Assembly (NCBI GenBank): GCA_902579985.1 | Contig: CACHIV010000002.1 | Span: forward strand, 1-64,000 | Source: an uncultured Pelagibacteraceae bacterium | GTDB lineage: Bacteria > Pseudomonadota > Alphaproteobacteria > Pelagibacterales > Pelagibacteraceae | Length of the DNA: 64,000 bases | Reading direction: 5' to 3' | Shown: piece by piece, positions 8,087-17,016 of the stretch | Numbering within the stretch: the first letter of the stretch is position 1 | How the letters are laid out: every line of letters begins with the position of its first letter | The notes under the pieces: model-generated | Seen by the model: only the letters and a program-made list of their open reading frames with translations | The model's database searches: none | What the model was told of the DNA's origin: nothing | Made by a program: the position numbers and the translations under genes

Positions 8087-8751
8087 CCAGCTGATCTCAC
8101 TGTTCTAATTAAAGGTTTTGTATTTTGAATGTTAATTGCTTGTCTTAATCTTCTAATATGAACATCTACTGTTCTAGACTCAACATATATATCTTCCCCC
8201 CAAACATTATTCAGAAGTTGTTCTCTTGAATAAACTCTTTTTGGATTTTTGATAAAAAAATCTAATAGTTTAAATTCAGTTGGACCTAAAGTAATTTCCT
8301 TATCTTTTCTATAAACTCTTTTTGTAATCCGATCTATTTTTAAATCAGTAAATTCTACAATGTCTGATGATGATTGAGGCTTAGATCTTCTTAATAAAGA
8401 TTTAATTCTAGCATTCAATTCTTTTTGACTAAAAGGTTTAGTTACATAATCATCTGCACCTGTATCAAATGCTTTTAATTTGTCTTCTTCCTCCCCTTTT
8501 GCAGTTAACATGATGACAGGAATATCATTAAACTTATTATCTTTTTTTAAATTTTTACAAATTTCAACACCAGATAATTCAGGTAACATCCAATCCATTA
8601 ATATCAAATCTGGCTGTTTTAATTTTATTTGTTTAAGAGCATCTTCTCCATTTTCTGAATGACTGACTTTATAACCTTCTTTTTCAAGATTGTACTTTAA
8701 CAAACTAACAATTGATGCTTCATCTTCAGCTATGAAAACATGAGCTGACAT
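8068..8751 (-). CDS. phoB: Phosphate response regulator PhoB
   Basis: 227 residues: a receiver domain (1-120) with the acidic pair Glu9/Asp10, phospho-acceptor Asp53 (LILMDWMLP), Thr83 and Lys105, then an OmpR-type winged helix with RTVDVHIRRLRQAI. The close match to PhoB plus its position, last in pstS-pstC-pstA-pstB-phoU-phoB, identifies it. It should bind the 11-bp-period repeats found upstream of pstS and in the plcP/dagK gap when phosphorylated by PhoR. A 3-base gap separates it from phoU. Confidence 0.94.
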   Translation of the reverse strand: MSAHVFIAEDEASIVSLLKYNLEKEGYKVSHSENGEDALKQIKLKQPDLILMDWMLPELSGVEICKNLKKDNKFNDIPVIMLTAKGEEEDKLKAFDTGADDYVTKPFSQKELNARIKSLLRRSKPQSSSDIVEFTDLKIDRITKRVYRKDKEITLGPTEFKLLDFFIKNPKRVYSREQLLNNVWGEDIYVESRTVDVHIRRLRQAINIQNTKPLIRTVRSAGYSLES

Positions 8752-8754
8752 AAA

Positions 8755-9462
8755 TCATTTTTCTCCAGTTACAATTGGCTCGGTGCCCTTAGGTCTGTCA
8801 CCTTCTAAATATTCACCTTTAACTAAATAATAAATTTGTTCTGCAACATTTGTAGTATGATCACCAATACGCTCAACGTTTTTGGTCACAAACAACAAGT
8901 GAGTTCCATCCTCTAAATTTTTTTCATTTTCTTTAAGATATTTTATAACTTCTTGCATACATAGATTTGTTAGATCATCTATTTGCTCATCACCTTCCCA
9001 AACATTTACTGCCATTGGCGCAGATCTTTCTAGATAAGCGTCTAATGTTGATTTTAATTGTTTTTGAACATTGGTAGATACTCTATTTAATGAATCTAGC
9101 AAGTTCTTTGGAAGATTTTCATTAAGCAAAAGTGTTCTCTTGGATATATTTTTTGCTAAATCACCTATTCTTTCTAAATCTGAAGACATTTTCAAAGCCG
9201 TTACTGTCTCTCTTAAATCAATTGCCATAGGTTGTCTTAAAGCAATTAAATTTACAACTTGTTGTTCAATCAAAGCTTCATATTTATCTATTTTTTCATC
9301 GTCTTTAATTACTGCTTCCGCAGAGTCGCTATTTCTTGTGGTAATGGCTTGAATTGCTTTACCCAAAGCTTCCTCACATGCACTTCCCATTTTAATGATA
9401 TTAGCATTGAGATTTTTTAGTTCTTCTTCGTAAGATTTAACTGTATGTGGTGCTTCAGACAT
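8755..9462 (-). CDS. phoU: Phosphate signalling protein PhoU
   Basis: 235 residues, all-helical, with the two PhoU repeats: DLRETVTALKMSSDLERIGD near residue 90 and VTKNVERIGDHTTNVAE near residue 200, each carrying the conserved ExxGD metal-binding segment. PhoU couples PstSCAB transport state to PhoR and keeps the Pho response off when phosphate is sufficient. Its start codon overlaps the pstB stop by one base (TAATG), so the two are translationally coupled. Confidence 0.95.
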   Translation of the reverse strand: MSEAPHTVKSYEEELKNLNANIIKMGSACEEALGKAIQAITTRNSDSAEAVIKDDEKIDKYEALIEQQVVNLIALRQPMAIDLRETVTALKMSSDLERIGDLAKNISKRTLLLNENLPKNLLDSLNRVSTNVQKQLKSTLDAYLERSAPMAVNVWEGDEQIDDLTNLCMQEVIKYLKENEKNLEDGTHLLFVTKNVERIGDHTTNVAEQIYYLVKGEYLEGDRPKGTEPIVTGEK

Positions 9463-10217
9463 TATCCAAACCTCCCGGTTATATAGTCCTGGGTTTTTTT
9501 ATTATCAGGATTCTTAAATATTTTATCAGTAGATCCATGTTCTATCAATTGTCCTAAATGAAAAAAACCTGTATTTTGAGATACACGTGCAGCTTGAGCC
9601 ATAGAATGAGTTACAATTATTATTGTGTGCTCTTTTTTTAACTCATCAATCAATTCTTCAATTTGTGCTGTTGCTATAGGATCTAATGCTGAACAAGGCT
9701 CATCCATTAATATAACTTCAGGTCTTACAGAAATTGCTCTAGCAATACAAAGTCTTTGCTGTTGCCCTCCAGATAATCCAGTTCCAGGTTCATGCAACCT
9801 ATCTTTTACCTCTTCCCATAGTGCAGCTTTTTTTAAGCTAGTTTCAACAATTTCATCCATTTCTTGTTTTGATTGAGCTATGCCATGAATTGTTGGACCG
9901 TAAGATACATTTTCATATAAAGTTTTTGGGAAAGGATTAGGTTTTTGAAAAACCATACCAATTTTTTCTCTTAGTCTTACTACATCACAACTTTTATCAT
10001 TGATATTAAAGTCATTAATTAAAATTTCTCCTTTAACACTACAGATATCAATTACATCATTCATTCGATTAAGACATCTTAGGAAAGTTGATTTACCACA
10101 ACCAGATGGACCAATTAATGCTGTTACTTGATTTTCCTCAATATCTAAACTTATATTAAAGAGTGCTTGTTTTTTTCCATAAAAAACATCAACATCTTTT
10201 GCTTTAATCTTTATCAT
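9462..10217 (-). CDS. pstB: Phosphate ABC transporter ATPase PstB
   Basis: 251 residues from the ATG at 10217, preceded by a good GGAG ribosome site 5 bases away; an alternative ATG at 10238 lies inside pstA. Walker A is GPSGCGKST, the Q-loop reads [20 protein letters not shown] (diagnostic for PstB), the signature is LSGGQQQRL and Walker B is [12 protein letters not shown]. It powers high-affinity phosphate import by PstA and PstC. The gap from the pstA stop is one base. Confidence 0.96.
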   Translation of the reverse strand: MIKIKAKDVDVFYGKKQALFNISLDIEENQVTALIGPSGCGKSTFLRCLNRMNDVIDICSVKGEILINDFNINDKSCDVVRLREKIGMVFQKPNPFPKTLYENVSYGPTIHGIAQSKQEMDEIVETSLKKAALWEEVKDRLHEPGTGLSGGQQQRLCIARAISVRPEVILMDEPCSALDPIATAQIEELIDELKKEHTIIIVTHSMAQAARVSQNTGFFHLGQLIEHGSTDKIFKNPDNKKTQDYITGRFG

Positions 10218-10218
10218 T

Positions 10219-11487
10219 TTAACTCCATTTTTTCTCAAACTTATGTCTTATTATTTGGGCAAATAAATTCATTGTTATTAAAAAACCAAGTAAGACCATT
10301 ATACATGCCGAGACTTTTTCTACAAATCCTCTTTCAGCACTTTCAGCCCAAATATAAATTTGAACTGGTAAACTTGCAGCAGGATCCATAGGTGATCCAG
10401 GTATCGTGTTAACAAAAGCTACCATTCCAATTAAAATGAGGGGTGCGGTTTCTCCTAAAGCTTGAGCTAAACCAATTATTGTTCCTGATAACGTACCAGG
10501 CATAGAAAGAGGAACTGTATGATGCATTGTGGTTTGCATTCGACTTGCTCCCATAGCAAGTGCTGCCTCTCTTATACTTGGTGGAACCGCTTTTAATGAT
10601 GCTCTAGCAGCTATAATTATTGTTGGTAAAGTCATTAAGGACAAAGTGATACCTCCAACTAATGGAGTAGACCTTGGTAATTGAAATATTGCCAATAAAA
10701 CTCCTAATCCTAATAGACCAAAAACTATAGATGGAACAGCTGCTAAGTTATTTATATTTACTTCAATAAAATCAGTAAATCTATTTTTAGGAGCAAATTC
10801 TTCAAGATAGATTGCTGCTAGAACTGCTACAGGAAAAGCTATCATTAAACAAACAAGTATAGAAAAAATTGAGCCCATAAATGAACTTGCTATTCCAGCT
10901 AGTTCAGCTTCTCTTGAGTCGGCATTTGTAAAAAAACTAATATTAAATTTACTTTCAACCTTACTATTTGCAACAAGTTGATCAAAAATTTTTAATTGAT
11001 AATCGCTTACTCTTCTTTGATCTTCGGGTAAATCTCTTGGATAATTTCCTTTAAAAACTTGATCTAAATCATCTGAAGCAGTTAAATAAACTTCTTTTGT
11101 TTTTCCTATTAAACTAGGGTCATTTAAAAGTTCATTTTTAATTTCTTTTTCGAAGAAATAAGACACCATTCTCTTCAATTCATTTTCTTGATCCTCATTG
11201 GCATTTAGATCTAAATCAGCCATTGATTTTAATGCTATATCGTAATAATCAGCGTCTTGTATGTCCTCTTTAGAAGGGTTTTGTTCTAACATCATTAATT
11301 CAGCATCAAAAGTTACTGGAACAATGAGCCAAGTTTTTTGAAAAGCTGAATAGCCAGTTGAAAAAATTTTAAAAATAAAGATTGTTAAAAATAAAAGTGC
11401 CATAAAAATTGCACTTTGACCGTATAAGCGAAATCTCTGCTCAGCCTTGTATCTTTTATTTAATAATTGTTCTTTATTTTTATTCAT
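10219..11487 (-). CDS. pstA: Phosphate ABC transporter permease PstA (long form)
   Basis: 422 residues, longer than the roughly 290 of E. coli PstA. After one N-terminal membrane helix (about residues 25-45) comes an extra periplasmic domain of about 140 residues of the DUF3333 type typical of alphaproteobacteria. Five or six helices follow, with the binding-protein-dependent transport motif [16 protein letters not shown] and the conserved [11 protein letters not shown]. The first 8 bases overlap pstC. The membrane partner is PstC and the energy source PstB. Confidence 0.94.
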   Translation of the reverse strand: MNKNKEQLLNKRYKAEQRFRLYGQSAIFMALLFLTIFIFKIFSTGYSAFQKTWLIVPVTFDAELMMLEQNPSKEDIQDADYYDIALKSMADLDLNANEDQENELKRMVSYFFEKEIKNELLNDPSLIGKTKEVYLTASDDLDQVFKGNYPRDLPEDQRRVSDYQLKIFDQLVANSKVESKFNISFFTNADSREAELAGIASSFMGSIFSILVCLMIAFPVAVLAAIYLEEFAPKNRFTDFIEVNINNLAAVPSIVFGLLGLGVLLAIFQLPRSTPLVGGITLSLMTLPTIIIAARASLKAVPPSIREAALAMGASRMQTTMHHTVPLSMPGTLSGTIIGLAQALGETAPLILIGMVAFVNTIPGSPMDPAASLPVQIYIWAESAERGFVEKVSACIMVLLGFLITMNLFAQIIRHKFEKKWS

Positions 11488-12865
11488 ATTTCTCTCTATA
11501 TTTTTTAACTACTCTTAAGGCCACAATATTTAAACAAAGCGTTACTAAAAATAATGACATACCTAAAGCAAAAGCAGCTTGTGTTTTTGGGTCGCCAAAA
11601 GCTTGATCACCAATTAGAATAACTACAATTTGAGCTGTAATTGTTGAAGTAGACTCTAATGGATTTAAAGTTAAATTAGCAGCTAAACCAGAAGCCATAA
11701 CAACTATCATTGTTTCTCCAATAGCTCTTGAAACACCAAGTAAAATAGATCCAACTATCCCCGGCAATGCTGCAGGAAAAATAACTCTCTTGATTGTTTC
11801 TGATTTAGTTGCTCCCATAGCATAACTTCCATCTCTTAAACTTTGAGGTACACTTGTAATTACATCGTCACTTAAACTTGAAATAAATGGTATGATCATA
11901 ATACCCATTACCCCTCCTGCCGCTAAAGCACTCTCAGCTGAAACTTCAAGACCCATAGAGGTTCCTAATTCTTTTAAAAATGGGCCAACAGTTAGGGCAG
12001 CAAAAAAACCATAAACAACTGTTGGTATACCAGCTAAAATTTCAATTAAAGGTTTTGCATATTGTCTAACTTTACTTGATGCATATTCAGCTAAATAAAT
12101 TCCACTCATTAATCCAATTGGGATAGCAACGCACATAGCAATAAATGCAATAAAAAATGTGCCTGCAAAAATAGGGACCGCTCCAAAAGTATCAGAATAC
12201 ATTGACGGATCTAAAGCCTCAGAAGAATCTCTAACAAAAGCTTTTGCTGGATACCAGTGAGTTCCAAAGACAAAATCAAATAATGGAATTACTTTAAAAA
12301 AATCTATAGTTTGAAATATAAGTGAGAAAACTATTCCAACAGTAGTTAATATTGCGGCTAATGAAGCTGTAAATAAAACTGCGTTCAAAAATTTTTCAAC
12401 TGGTTCTCTTGTTCTAGAATTAGATGAAATTCTTTTATACGCATAAGCAACAGAGGCAATGATTGCAGATAATACTATAACAACTTTTGAACTTTGAGCT
12501 ATTGATCGAAGACTTAAATATTTTTCAGCTGAAGCTTCAATAAAAGGTGTAATTTCTCCAGTGAATTGACCTCGAGACAATGCTTTTGTTTTTTCGTATA
12601 TTAAATTTAATTCATCATCAAGATAACCTTGATTTGAATAATCACTTAAAACTAATAGTTTTACAATTGTGGGCTCAAAAATTGCCCATAAAGAAAAAAT
12701 TATAAAGGCTGGTATTGCACACCAGATCGCAAGATAATAACCATAAAATTGAGGTAATGCAGTTAATCTTTTTTTGGTAGATTGAATTGTGTATGCTTTT
12801 TTACGTCCAAAATAATAACTTGTGAAACCTAGAAGAACAATAAATGTAAACAATATTAAGTTCAA
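11480..12865 (-). CDS. pstC: Phosphate ABC transporter permease PstC (long form)
   Basis: 461 residues with an N-terminal extension: helix 1 at about residues 4-18, a second near 45-65, then a charged periplasmic insert. The PstC core follows with TVVYGFFAA, SLRDGSYAMGATKSETIKRV (the EAA-like loop contacting PstB) and SRAIGETMIVVMASG. The long form matches PstA and suggests a matched pair. It lies 90 bases downstream of pstS, beyond a strong hairpin terminator, so its expression is probably a read-through fraction of pstS expression. Confidence 0.94.
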   Translation of the reverse strand: MNLILFTFIVLLGFTSYYFGRKKAYTIQSTKKRLTALPQFYGYYLAIWCAIPAFIIFSLWAIFEPTIVKLLVLSDYSNQGYLDDELNLIYEKTKALSRGQFTGEITPFIEASAEKYLSLRSIAQSSKVVIVLSAIIASVAYAYKRISSNSRTREPVEKFLNAVLFTASLAAILTTVGIVFSLIFQTIDFFKVIPLFDFVFGTHWYPAKAFVRDSSEALDPSMYSDTFGAVPIFAGTFFIAFIAMCVAIPIGLMSGIYLAEYASSKVRQYAKPLIEILAGIPTVVYGFFAALTVGPFLKELGTSMGLEVSAESALAAGGVMGIMIIPFISSLSDDVITSVPQSLRDGSYAMGATKSETIKRVIFPAALPGIVGSILLGVSRAIGETMIVVMASGLAANLTLNPLESTSTITAQIVVILIGDQAFGDPKTQAAFALGMSLFLVTLCLNIVALRVVKKYREKYE

Positions 12866-12903
12866 AGAATCTCCTTTATTGAGGACTTTACTCTTATTTT
12901 AAA

Positions 12904-12931
12904 AAAAAGGGGTCTAAAAAGACCCCTTTTT
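12904..12931 (-). terminator. Intrinsic terminator between pstS and pstC
   Basis: AAAAAGGGGTC at 12904-12914 and its exact complement at 12921-12931 form an 11-bp stem with a 6-base loop. Read on the minus strand it ends in a run of T, the classical intrinsic form. It lies 24 bases beyond the pstS stop and before the pstC start, so it should cap pstS mRNA while allowing partial read-through into pstCAB-phoUB. Confidence 0.88.
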
Positions 12932-12955
12932 AATCATTTGTTAACTGAGGAATAA

Positions 12956-13987
12956 TTAATTACCCATAGCAACTAGTTTGGTAGCATTAGTTCTAGTTGT
13001 TTTATACAACTTAGAGTCTAATGGCACTAAACCAATGTCTGCTAGGTAACCACCTTTTCCAATAGCTTTCTTTGTTGTGAATTCTTTCACAAACTCATGT
13101 AAGCCTGGAATTACTCCAACGTGAGCTTTTTTCACGTAGAAGAATAAAGGTCTAGCAACAGCATAACTGTAGTCTTGAATAGACTTCAATGATGGTTGTC
13201 CACCATCAATACTTGCTGCTTGTAATTTATCTTTTGCAGCTAAGAAATAACTGAAACCAAAGAAACCAAACATATCTTTATCTTGAGTTAACTTTTGGAT
13301 GATTAAACTATCATTTTCTCCAACTTCAATAGCAGCACCATCTTCTCTGTAAAGTTTTTGAGGTTTTTTGTATTTTTTATTTCCAGCTTCAAAACCAGCT
13401 TTATAAAGAGCTTTAGCTTCTTTAGTCATACCTTTTTTCATTACTAAAGAATTCCAAGCATCTCTAGTTCCTGATGTTCCTGGTGGGATCATCACTGAAA
13501 TTTTTTGTTTTGGTAAACTAGAGTCAATTTGATCCCAAGTTTTATAAATATTTGGAACTAATTTACCATCAACAACTGTATGAGCAGCTAGTGCTAAATA
13601 CAAATGTTCTTTAGTAAAGTTTACTGGTTTTGCATCTTTGCTGTAAGCTAATGTAATACCATCGTTACCAATTACGATCTCAACGATTTCATTTACACCA
13701 TTTTTCTTACATAGAGCTTTTTCTTTATCTTTCATAGCTCTTGATGCGTTTGTAATATCTGGATGTTGTTCACCTACACCAGCACAGAATAGTTTAGCTC
13801 CACCACCAGTACCAGTAGATTCGATTACAGGAGTTTTAAATCCTGAACCACCAAATCTTTCAGCAACAACTGTTGCATAAGGGAATACCGTAGAAGAACC
13901 AACTATCTTAATTTGATCTCTTGCTTGAGCAACAGTTGCAATTGAAAGTGCAACTAAAGAAGCAATTACTATAGTTAGTTTTTTCAT
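12956..13987 (-). CDS. pstS: Periplasmic phosphate-binding protein PstS
   Basis: 343 residues with a signal peptide (MKKLTIVIASLVALSIATVA, cleavage near QARD). Mature PstS features follow: KIVGSSTVFPYATVVAE binds phosphate through its TSS/GSST loop, and ESTGTGGGAKLFCAG and PPGTSGTRDAWN are further ligand loops. It delivers phosphate to PstAC and is among the most abundant proteins in phosphate-starved SAR11 cells (family knowledge). A triple Pho-box-like repeat lies 70-98 bases upstream, and a terminator separates it from the permease genes. Confidence 0.96.
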   Translation of the reverse strand: MKKLTIVIASLVALSIATVAQARDQIKIVGSSTVFPYATVVAERFGGSGFKTPVIESTGTGGGAKLFCAGVGEQHPDITNASRAMKDKEKALCKKNGVNEIVEIVIGNDGITLAYSKDAKPVNFTKEHLYLALAAHTVVDGKLVPNIYKTWDQIDSSLPKQKISVMIPPGTSGTRDAWNSLVMKKGMTKEAKALYKAGFEAGNKKYKKPQKLYREDGAAIEVGENDSLIIQKLTQDKDMFGFFGFSYFLAAKDKLQAASIDGGQPSLKSIQDYSYAVARPLFFYVKKAHVGVIPGLHEFVKEFTTKKAIGKGGYLADIGLVPLDSKLYKTTRTNATKLVAMGN

Positions 13988-14056
13988 TATCTTTAATCCT
14001 TTCGTTATTTATTAAATAAAAGATGACAGACTCATATAAATTTATTGAATCTTTAA

Positions 14057-14085
14057 TATTACAAAATTGTTACACTTTTGTTAAA
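14057..14085 (-). promoter_or_regulatory. Pho-box-like triple repeat upstream of pstS
   Basis: Read on the minus strand: TTTAACA-AAAG-TGTAACA-ATTT-TGTAATA. The three 7-base units start exactly 11 bases apart, the helical phasing of PhoB binding sites (7-base half-site plus 4-base AT spacer). The array ends 70 bases before the pstS ATG, leaving room for a -10 element and leader. The same units and distance recur in the plcP/dagK gap. Confidence 0.8.
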
Positions 14086-14096
14086 AAGGTAACTTT

Positions 14097-14705
14097 TTAG
14101 TTGTAATTTTTTGATATAATTATCTGATCAGTATCAGTTTCTAGACCACCAATACATGAAACAGGGTTTACCTGTTCATTAAGAGCGAGTTCATTGCTTG
14201 GACGTAAAGTTATTTCTAGTTTTACTAAGTTTACTAATTCTTCTCTAATTTCTTCATCATATCTCCAGCTAGGCCATGAGCTTGGGGTTGAAAATATAGA
14301 GGTTAAATAACTTGCAGCCATAGTATATCTGTAATTACTCAAATTCTCATTCCTCAATAAAAAATCTCTTACAGAATTAAAAATATTCCTACATCTAAAA
14401 GAATCTGAAAAATAATTTTCCTTCTTGAGATTTCTATTCATAGGAACAGAAACAATTAAATCAATTGAATTTTTAGAATACGAGGTAACTACGTCTGTAT
14501 AAAATTCAGCTTCAGTAACTTCTAAATGATCTTTTATAGAAGGATATGAGGTTTTTAAATCTGCTTCTAATCTAAAAATTCCAATATCAAAAACTGTAAG
14601 TTGCTGATTTCTTAATAATGTTGTGATATCTTTAGAAAAAACACTTGTTGTTATAAAGCTTAATAAAAAAGCAAAAATCAAAATATTTTTGAATATTTTA
14701 ACCAT
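14097..14705 (-). CDS. Exported protein of unknown function between phoR and pstS
   Basis: 202 residues. It has an N-terminal hydrophobic segment (about residues 5-24, ending SVFSKD) that looks like a Sec signal peptide, so the mature protein is periplasmic. I recognise no family. It has two cysteines (RCRN near residue 104, SCIGG near 183) that could form a disulfide. It is collinear with phoR upstream and pstS downstream, but the Pho-box repeats before pstS lie just beyond its stop, so the two may be expressed separately. Position suggests a phosphate-related envelope role; this is inference only. Confidence 0.6.
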   Translation of the reverse strand: MVKIFKNILIFAFLLSFITTSVFSKDITTLLRNQQLTVFDIGIFRLEADLKTSYPSIKDHLEVTEAEFYTDVVTSYSKNSIDLIVSVPMNRNLKKENYFSDSFRCRNIFNSVRDFLLRNENLSNYRYTMAASYLTSIFSTPSSWPSWRYDEEIREELVNLVKLEITLRPSNELALNEQVNPVSCIGGLETDTDQIIISKNYN

Positions 14706-14795
14706 ATAAAAAATTAATTAAAAGATTAACATTAATCAAGTAAAGAATTGTTAAAAAAACCTTCTAAAACTATTACAATACAATATTTTTTAAAT

Positions 14796-15941
14796 TTAAG
14801 TTTTCGCTGGTAAATAAATTTGAATTTCAGTTCCTTTATTCTCTTCACTTAGAATCTCATAGTGTCCACGATGTTGAGTAATTATATGTTTAACAATAGC
14901 TAATCCTAAACCGGTTCCACCAACCTTATTACTTTGTTCAAGATCTACTCTAAAAAATCTTTCTGTAATTCTAGAAATATATCTTTGAGGAATGCCAACA
15001 CCTTCGTCTTTAATACTGATCATAAAATTTTTTTCTAACAATTTACCGTCGCTAATTTTGCTTGATATAAAAATAGACTTATTTTCCTTTGAATACTTAA
15101 TTGCATTATCTAAAAGATTAGAAAAAACAGTTTGTAATTTTTTTTTATCTCCAATAACAATTGTTGGATTTGCGAGAGATAAATTAATGTTTAATTTCTT
15201 TTTTTTTAAAATAATCTCAAAATTACTGATGATTGTTTTGAAAAGATCATTTATATCAACTAAAGAGTTTGGCCTTATGTGTTCTTCTAATTCAATTCTT
15301 GTGAGTATTAAAAGATCATTAATTAAATTTTCCATTCTATTTGATTGATCAGTGATTATTTTCATAAATTTTTTTTTAGCCTTTTCATCATCAGACGCTG
15401 GACCTTCAATAGTTTCTAAAGATCCTTTGATTGCCATTAAAGGTGTTCTTAATTCGTGACTTACATTGGCTACAAAATCAGTTTTAAATTTTTGTGCTTT
15501 TGTAATTTCAGTAAAATCTTTAAAAAATAACACAACAGAATCTGGTTCAGTAAATAAATGAGTTGGGCCAGGGATGATATAAATCTTATAAAATTGATAT
15601 GATGGCAAGTCTATTTCAACATCAATATTTTTTGTTTTATTTTCAATTATAGCTTTTTCAATATTTTCTATTAATTCTGGTTTTCGAATTACAGAAGAAA
15701 TGTTTTTATCAATTAAACTACTTCCAAATCTTTTTAATGCACTTGGATTAGCATATTTAATTATATTAAATTTATTTAATGCAAAAAACTGATCCTCAAG
15801 CTCATCAATAATTACTCTTTTAGTTTTTTCTTCTCTTTTATTAATTATTGTAGCGGTATTTATTGATTTGTTTTTTTTTTGATTAAGTAAATATAGGAGA
15901 TAAACCATAACAACTATAAGTAGAATGATGAAATATTCCAT
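14796..15941 (-). CDS. phoR: Phosphate sensor histidine kinase PhoR
   Basis: 381 residues. One membrane helix lies at residues 2-19, a PAS-like domain at about 45-150, and HisKA with phospho-accepting His162 (ANVSHELRTPL). The HATPase domain carries the N box (LLDNAIKYS), G1 (DEGVGIP) and G2 (GGTGLGLAIVK). The single N-terminal helix without a large periplasmic loop is typical of PhoR. It should phosphorylate PhoB under phosphate limitation and be held inactive through PhoU and PstSCAB. The upstream neighbour on the same strand is the agt-like gene, 64 bases away, so phoR may also be reached by the Pho-controlled plcP-agt transcript. Confidence 0.9.
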   Translation of the reverse strand: MEYFIILLIVVMVYLLYLLNQKKNKSINTATIINKREEKTKRVIIDELEDQFFALNKFNIIKYANPSALKRFGSSLIDKNISSVIRKPELIENIEKAIIENKTKNIDVEIDLPSYQFYKIYIIPGPTHLFTEPDSVVLFFKDFTEITKAQKFKTDFVANVSHELRTPLMAIKGSLETIEGPASDDEKAKKKFMKIITDQSNRMENLINDLLILTRIELEEHIRPNSLVDINDLFKTIISNFEIILKKKKLNINLSLANPTIVIGDKKKLQTVFSNLLDNAIKYSKENKSIFISSKISDGKLLEKNFMISIKDEGVGIPQRYISRITERFFRVDLEQSNKVGGTGLGLAIVKHIITQHRGHYEILSEENKGTEIQIYLPAKT

Positions 15942-16005
15942 AAATTTAGATAAGTTAATTTTGCATCATTACTCTTTTTAATGCAAATAAATTAATAAAA
16001 GTTTA

Positions 16006-17013
16006 CTAATGATTTGGTGAAATATTATTAAAAAATATTTTTGCTGTTTCTTCCCAAGTAAATTTTTTTGCAAATTCAATACAATCATTTCGATCAACTT
16101 TCAAAGCTTTATGGGCTGAAACTTTAAGATCATTATCTAAACAATTTATTTTGGATCCTTCAAATATATCTTTAGGACCTGGAACAGGATAAGCAGCGAC
16201 AGGAGTACCACAATTTAAAGCCTCGGTAACTACAATTCCAAATGTATCTGTTTTACTAGGGAATACAAAAACATCAGAAGATGCAAAATATGATGCAAGT
16301 GCACCATTTGTTTTTTCTCCTAAAAAAATATCTTTAGGGAATTCTTCTTTTAATTTTTTTAAATCGGGTCCTTTTCCTATTATTATTTTTGTACCTTCTA
16401 AATCACATTCTAAGAAAGCTCTTATGTTTTTTTCAACTGCAACTCTTCCAACATAAATCCAAATTGGTCTTTTGTGATGTAATTCAATTTTTTTAGGTTT
16501 CTTAAAGGCTCCATGATTTCCCCCTCTGGTCCAAGTAATCATTTTATTATTATCTATACCTATATCGATTAATTCTTTTCTCATGGATTCTGTTGTTACT
16601 AAAATTCTCTCGGCCTTGTTATGAAAGTTTGCTAAGAATTTTTCAGCCCATTTTGCTGGTATAATAGGAAAGTAAAGTTTTAGATATTTATCAAATCTTG
16701 TATGGAAACTCGTAGTAAACTTTAGATTATTTTTTAAACAATATCTTCTTGCCATCGTCCCTATAGGACCTTCGGTAGCAATATGTATTGCATCAGGTTT
16801 TATTTTCTTTATTAAACTACCAACTCTTGGCCATACATTTATAGACAACCTAATTTCGTTATATTTCGGCATCGGAAAAGTTAAAAATAAATGTGGTGTA
16901 ATATATTCTATAATATGACCTTGTTCTTTTAATACATTGCCTGTTTCATGTAAGGTTCTTACGACACCATTTACTTGTGGAAAATATGCATCTGTCGCTA
17001 TTAAAATTTTCAT
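16006..17013 (-). CDS. agt: GT4-family glycosyltransferase, probable diacylglycerol glycosyltransferase (Agt-like)
   Basis: 335 residues with the GT-B fold. The N-terminal MKILIATDAYFPQVNGVVRT contains the glycine-rich acceptor loop, and the C-terminal domain holds FPSKTDTFGIVVTEALNCGTPV, an EX7E-type sugar-nucleotide site. It resembles the bacterial glycolipid synthases that move Glc, Gal or GlcA to diacylglycerol. It starts 3 bases after the PlcP-like gene. In SAR11 and other marine alphaproteobacteria this plcP-agt pair replaces phospholipids with glycolipids during phosphate stress. Donor sugar cannot be read from the sequence. Confidence 0.82.
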   Translation of the reverse strand: MKILIATDAYFPQVNGVVRTLHETGNVLKEQGHIIEYITPHLFLTFPMPKYNEIRLSINVWPRVGSLIKKIKPDAIHIATEGPIGTMARRYCLKNNLKFTTSFHTRFDKYLKLYFPIIPAKWAEKFLANFHNKAERILVTTESMRKELIDIGIDNNKMITWTRGGNHGAFKKPKKIELHHKRPIWIYVGRVAVEKNIRAFLECDLEGTKIIIGKGPDLKKLKEEFPKDIFLGEKTNGALASYFASSDVFVFPSKTDTFGIVVTEALNCGTPVAAYPVPGPKDIFEGSKINCLDNDLKVSAHKALKVDRNDCIEFAKKFTWEETAKIFFNNISPNH

Positions 17014-17016
17014 TAA

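Noticed and set aside
9462-13987. Possibility that the pst genes are a phosphonate importer
   Set aside because: PstB, PstS and PhoU signatures are specific; no phnCDE or C-P lyase genes are in the window, so phosphonate use is not indicated here, only synthesis.
15960-15987. Inverted repeat TTTGCAT/ATGCAAA between agt and phoR
   Set aside because: Only 7 bp with a 14-base loop and no T-tract; too weak in AT-rich DNA to call a terminator.
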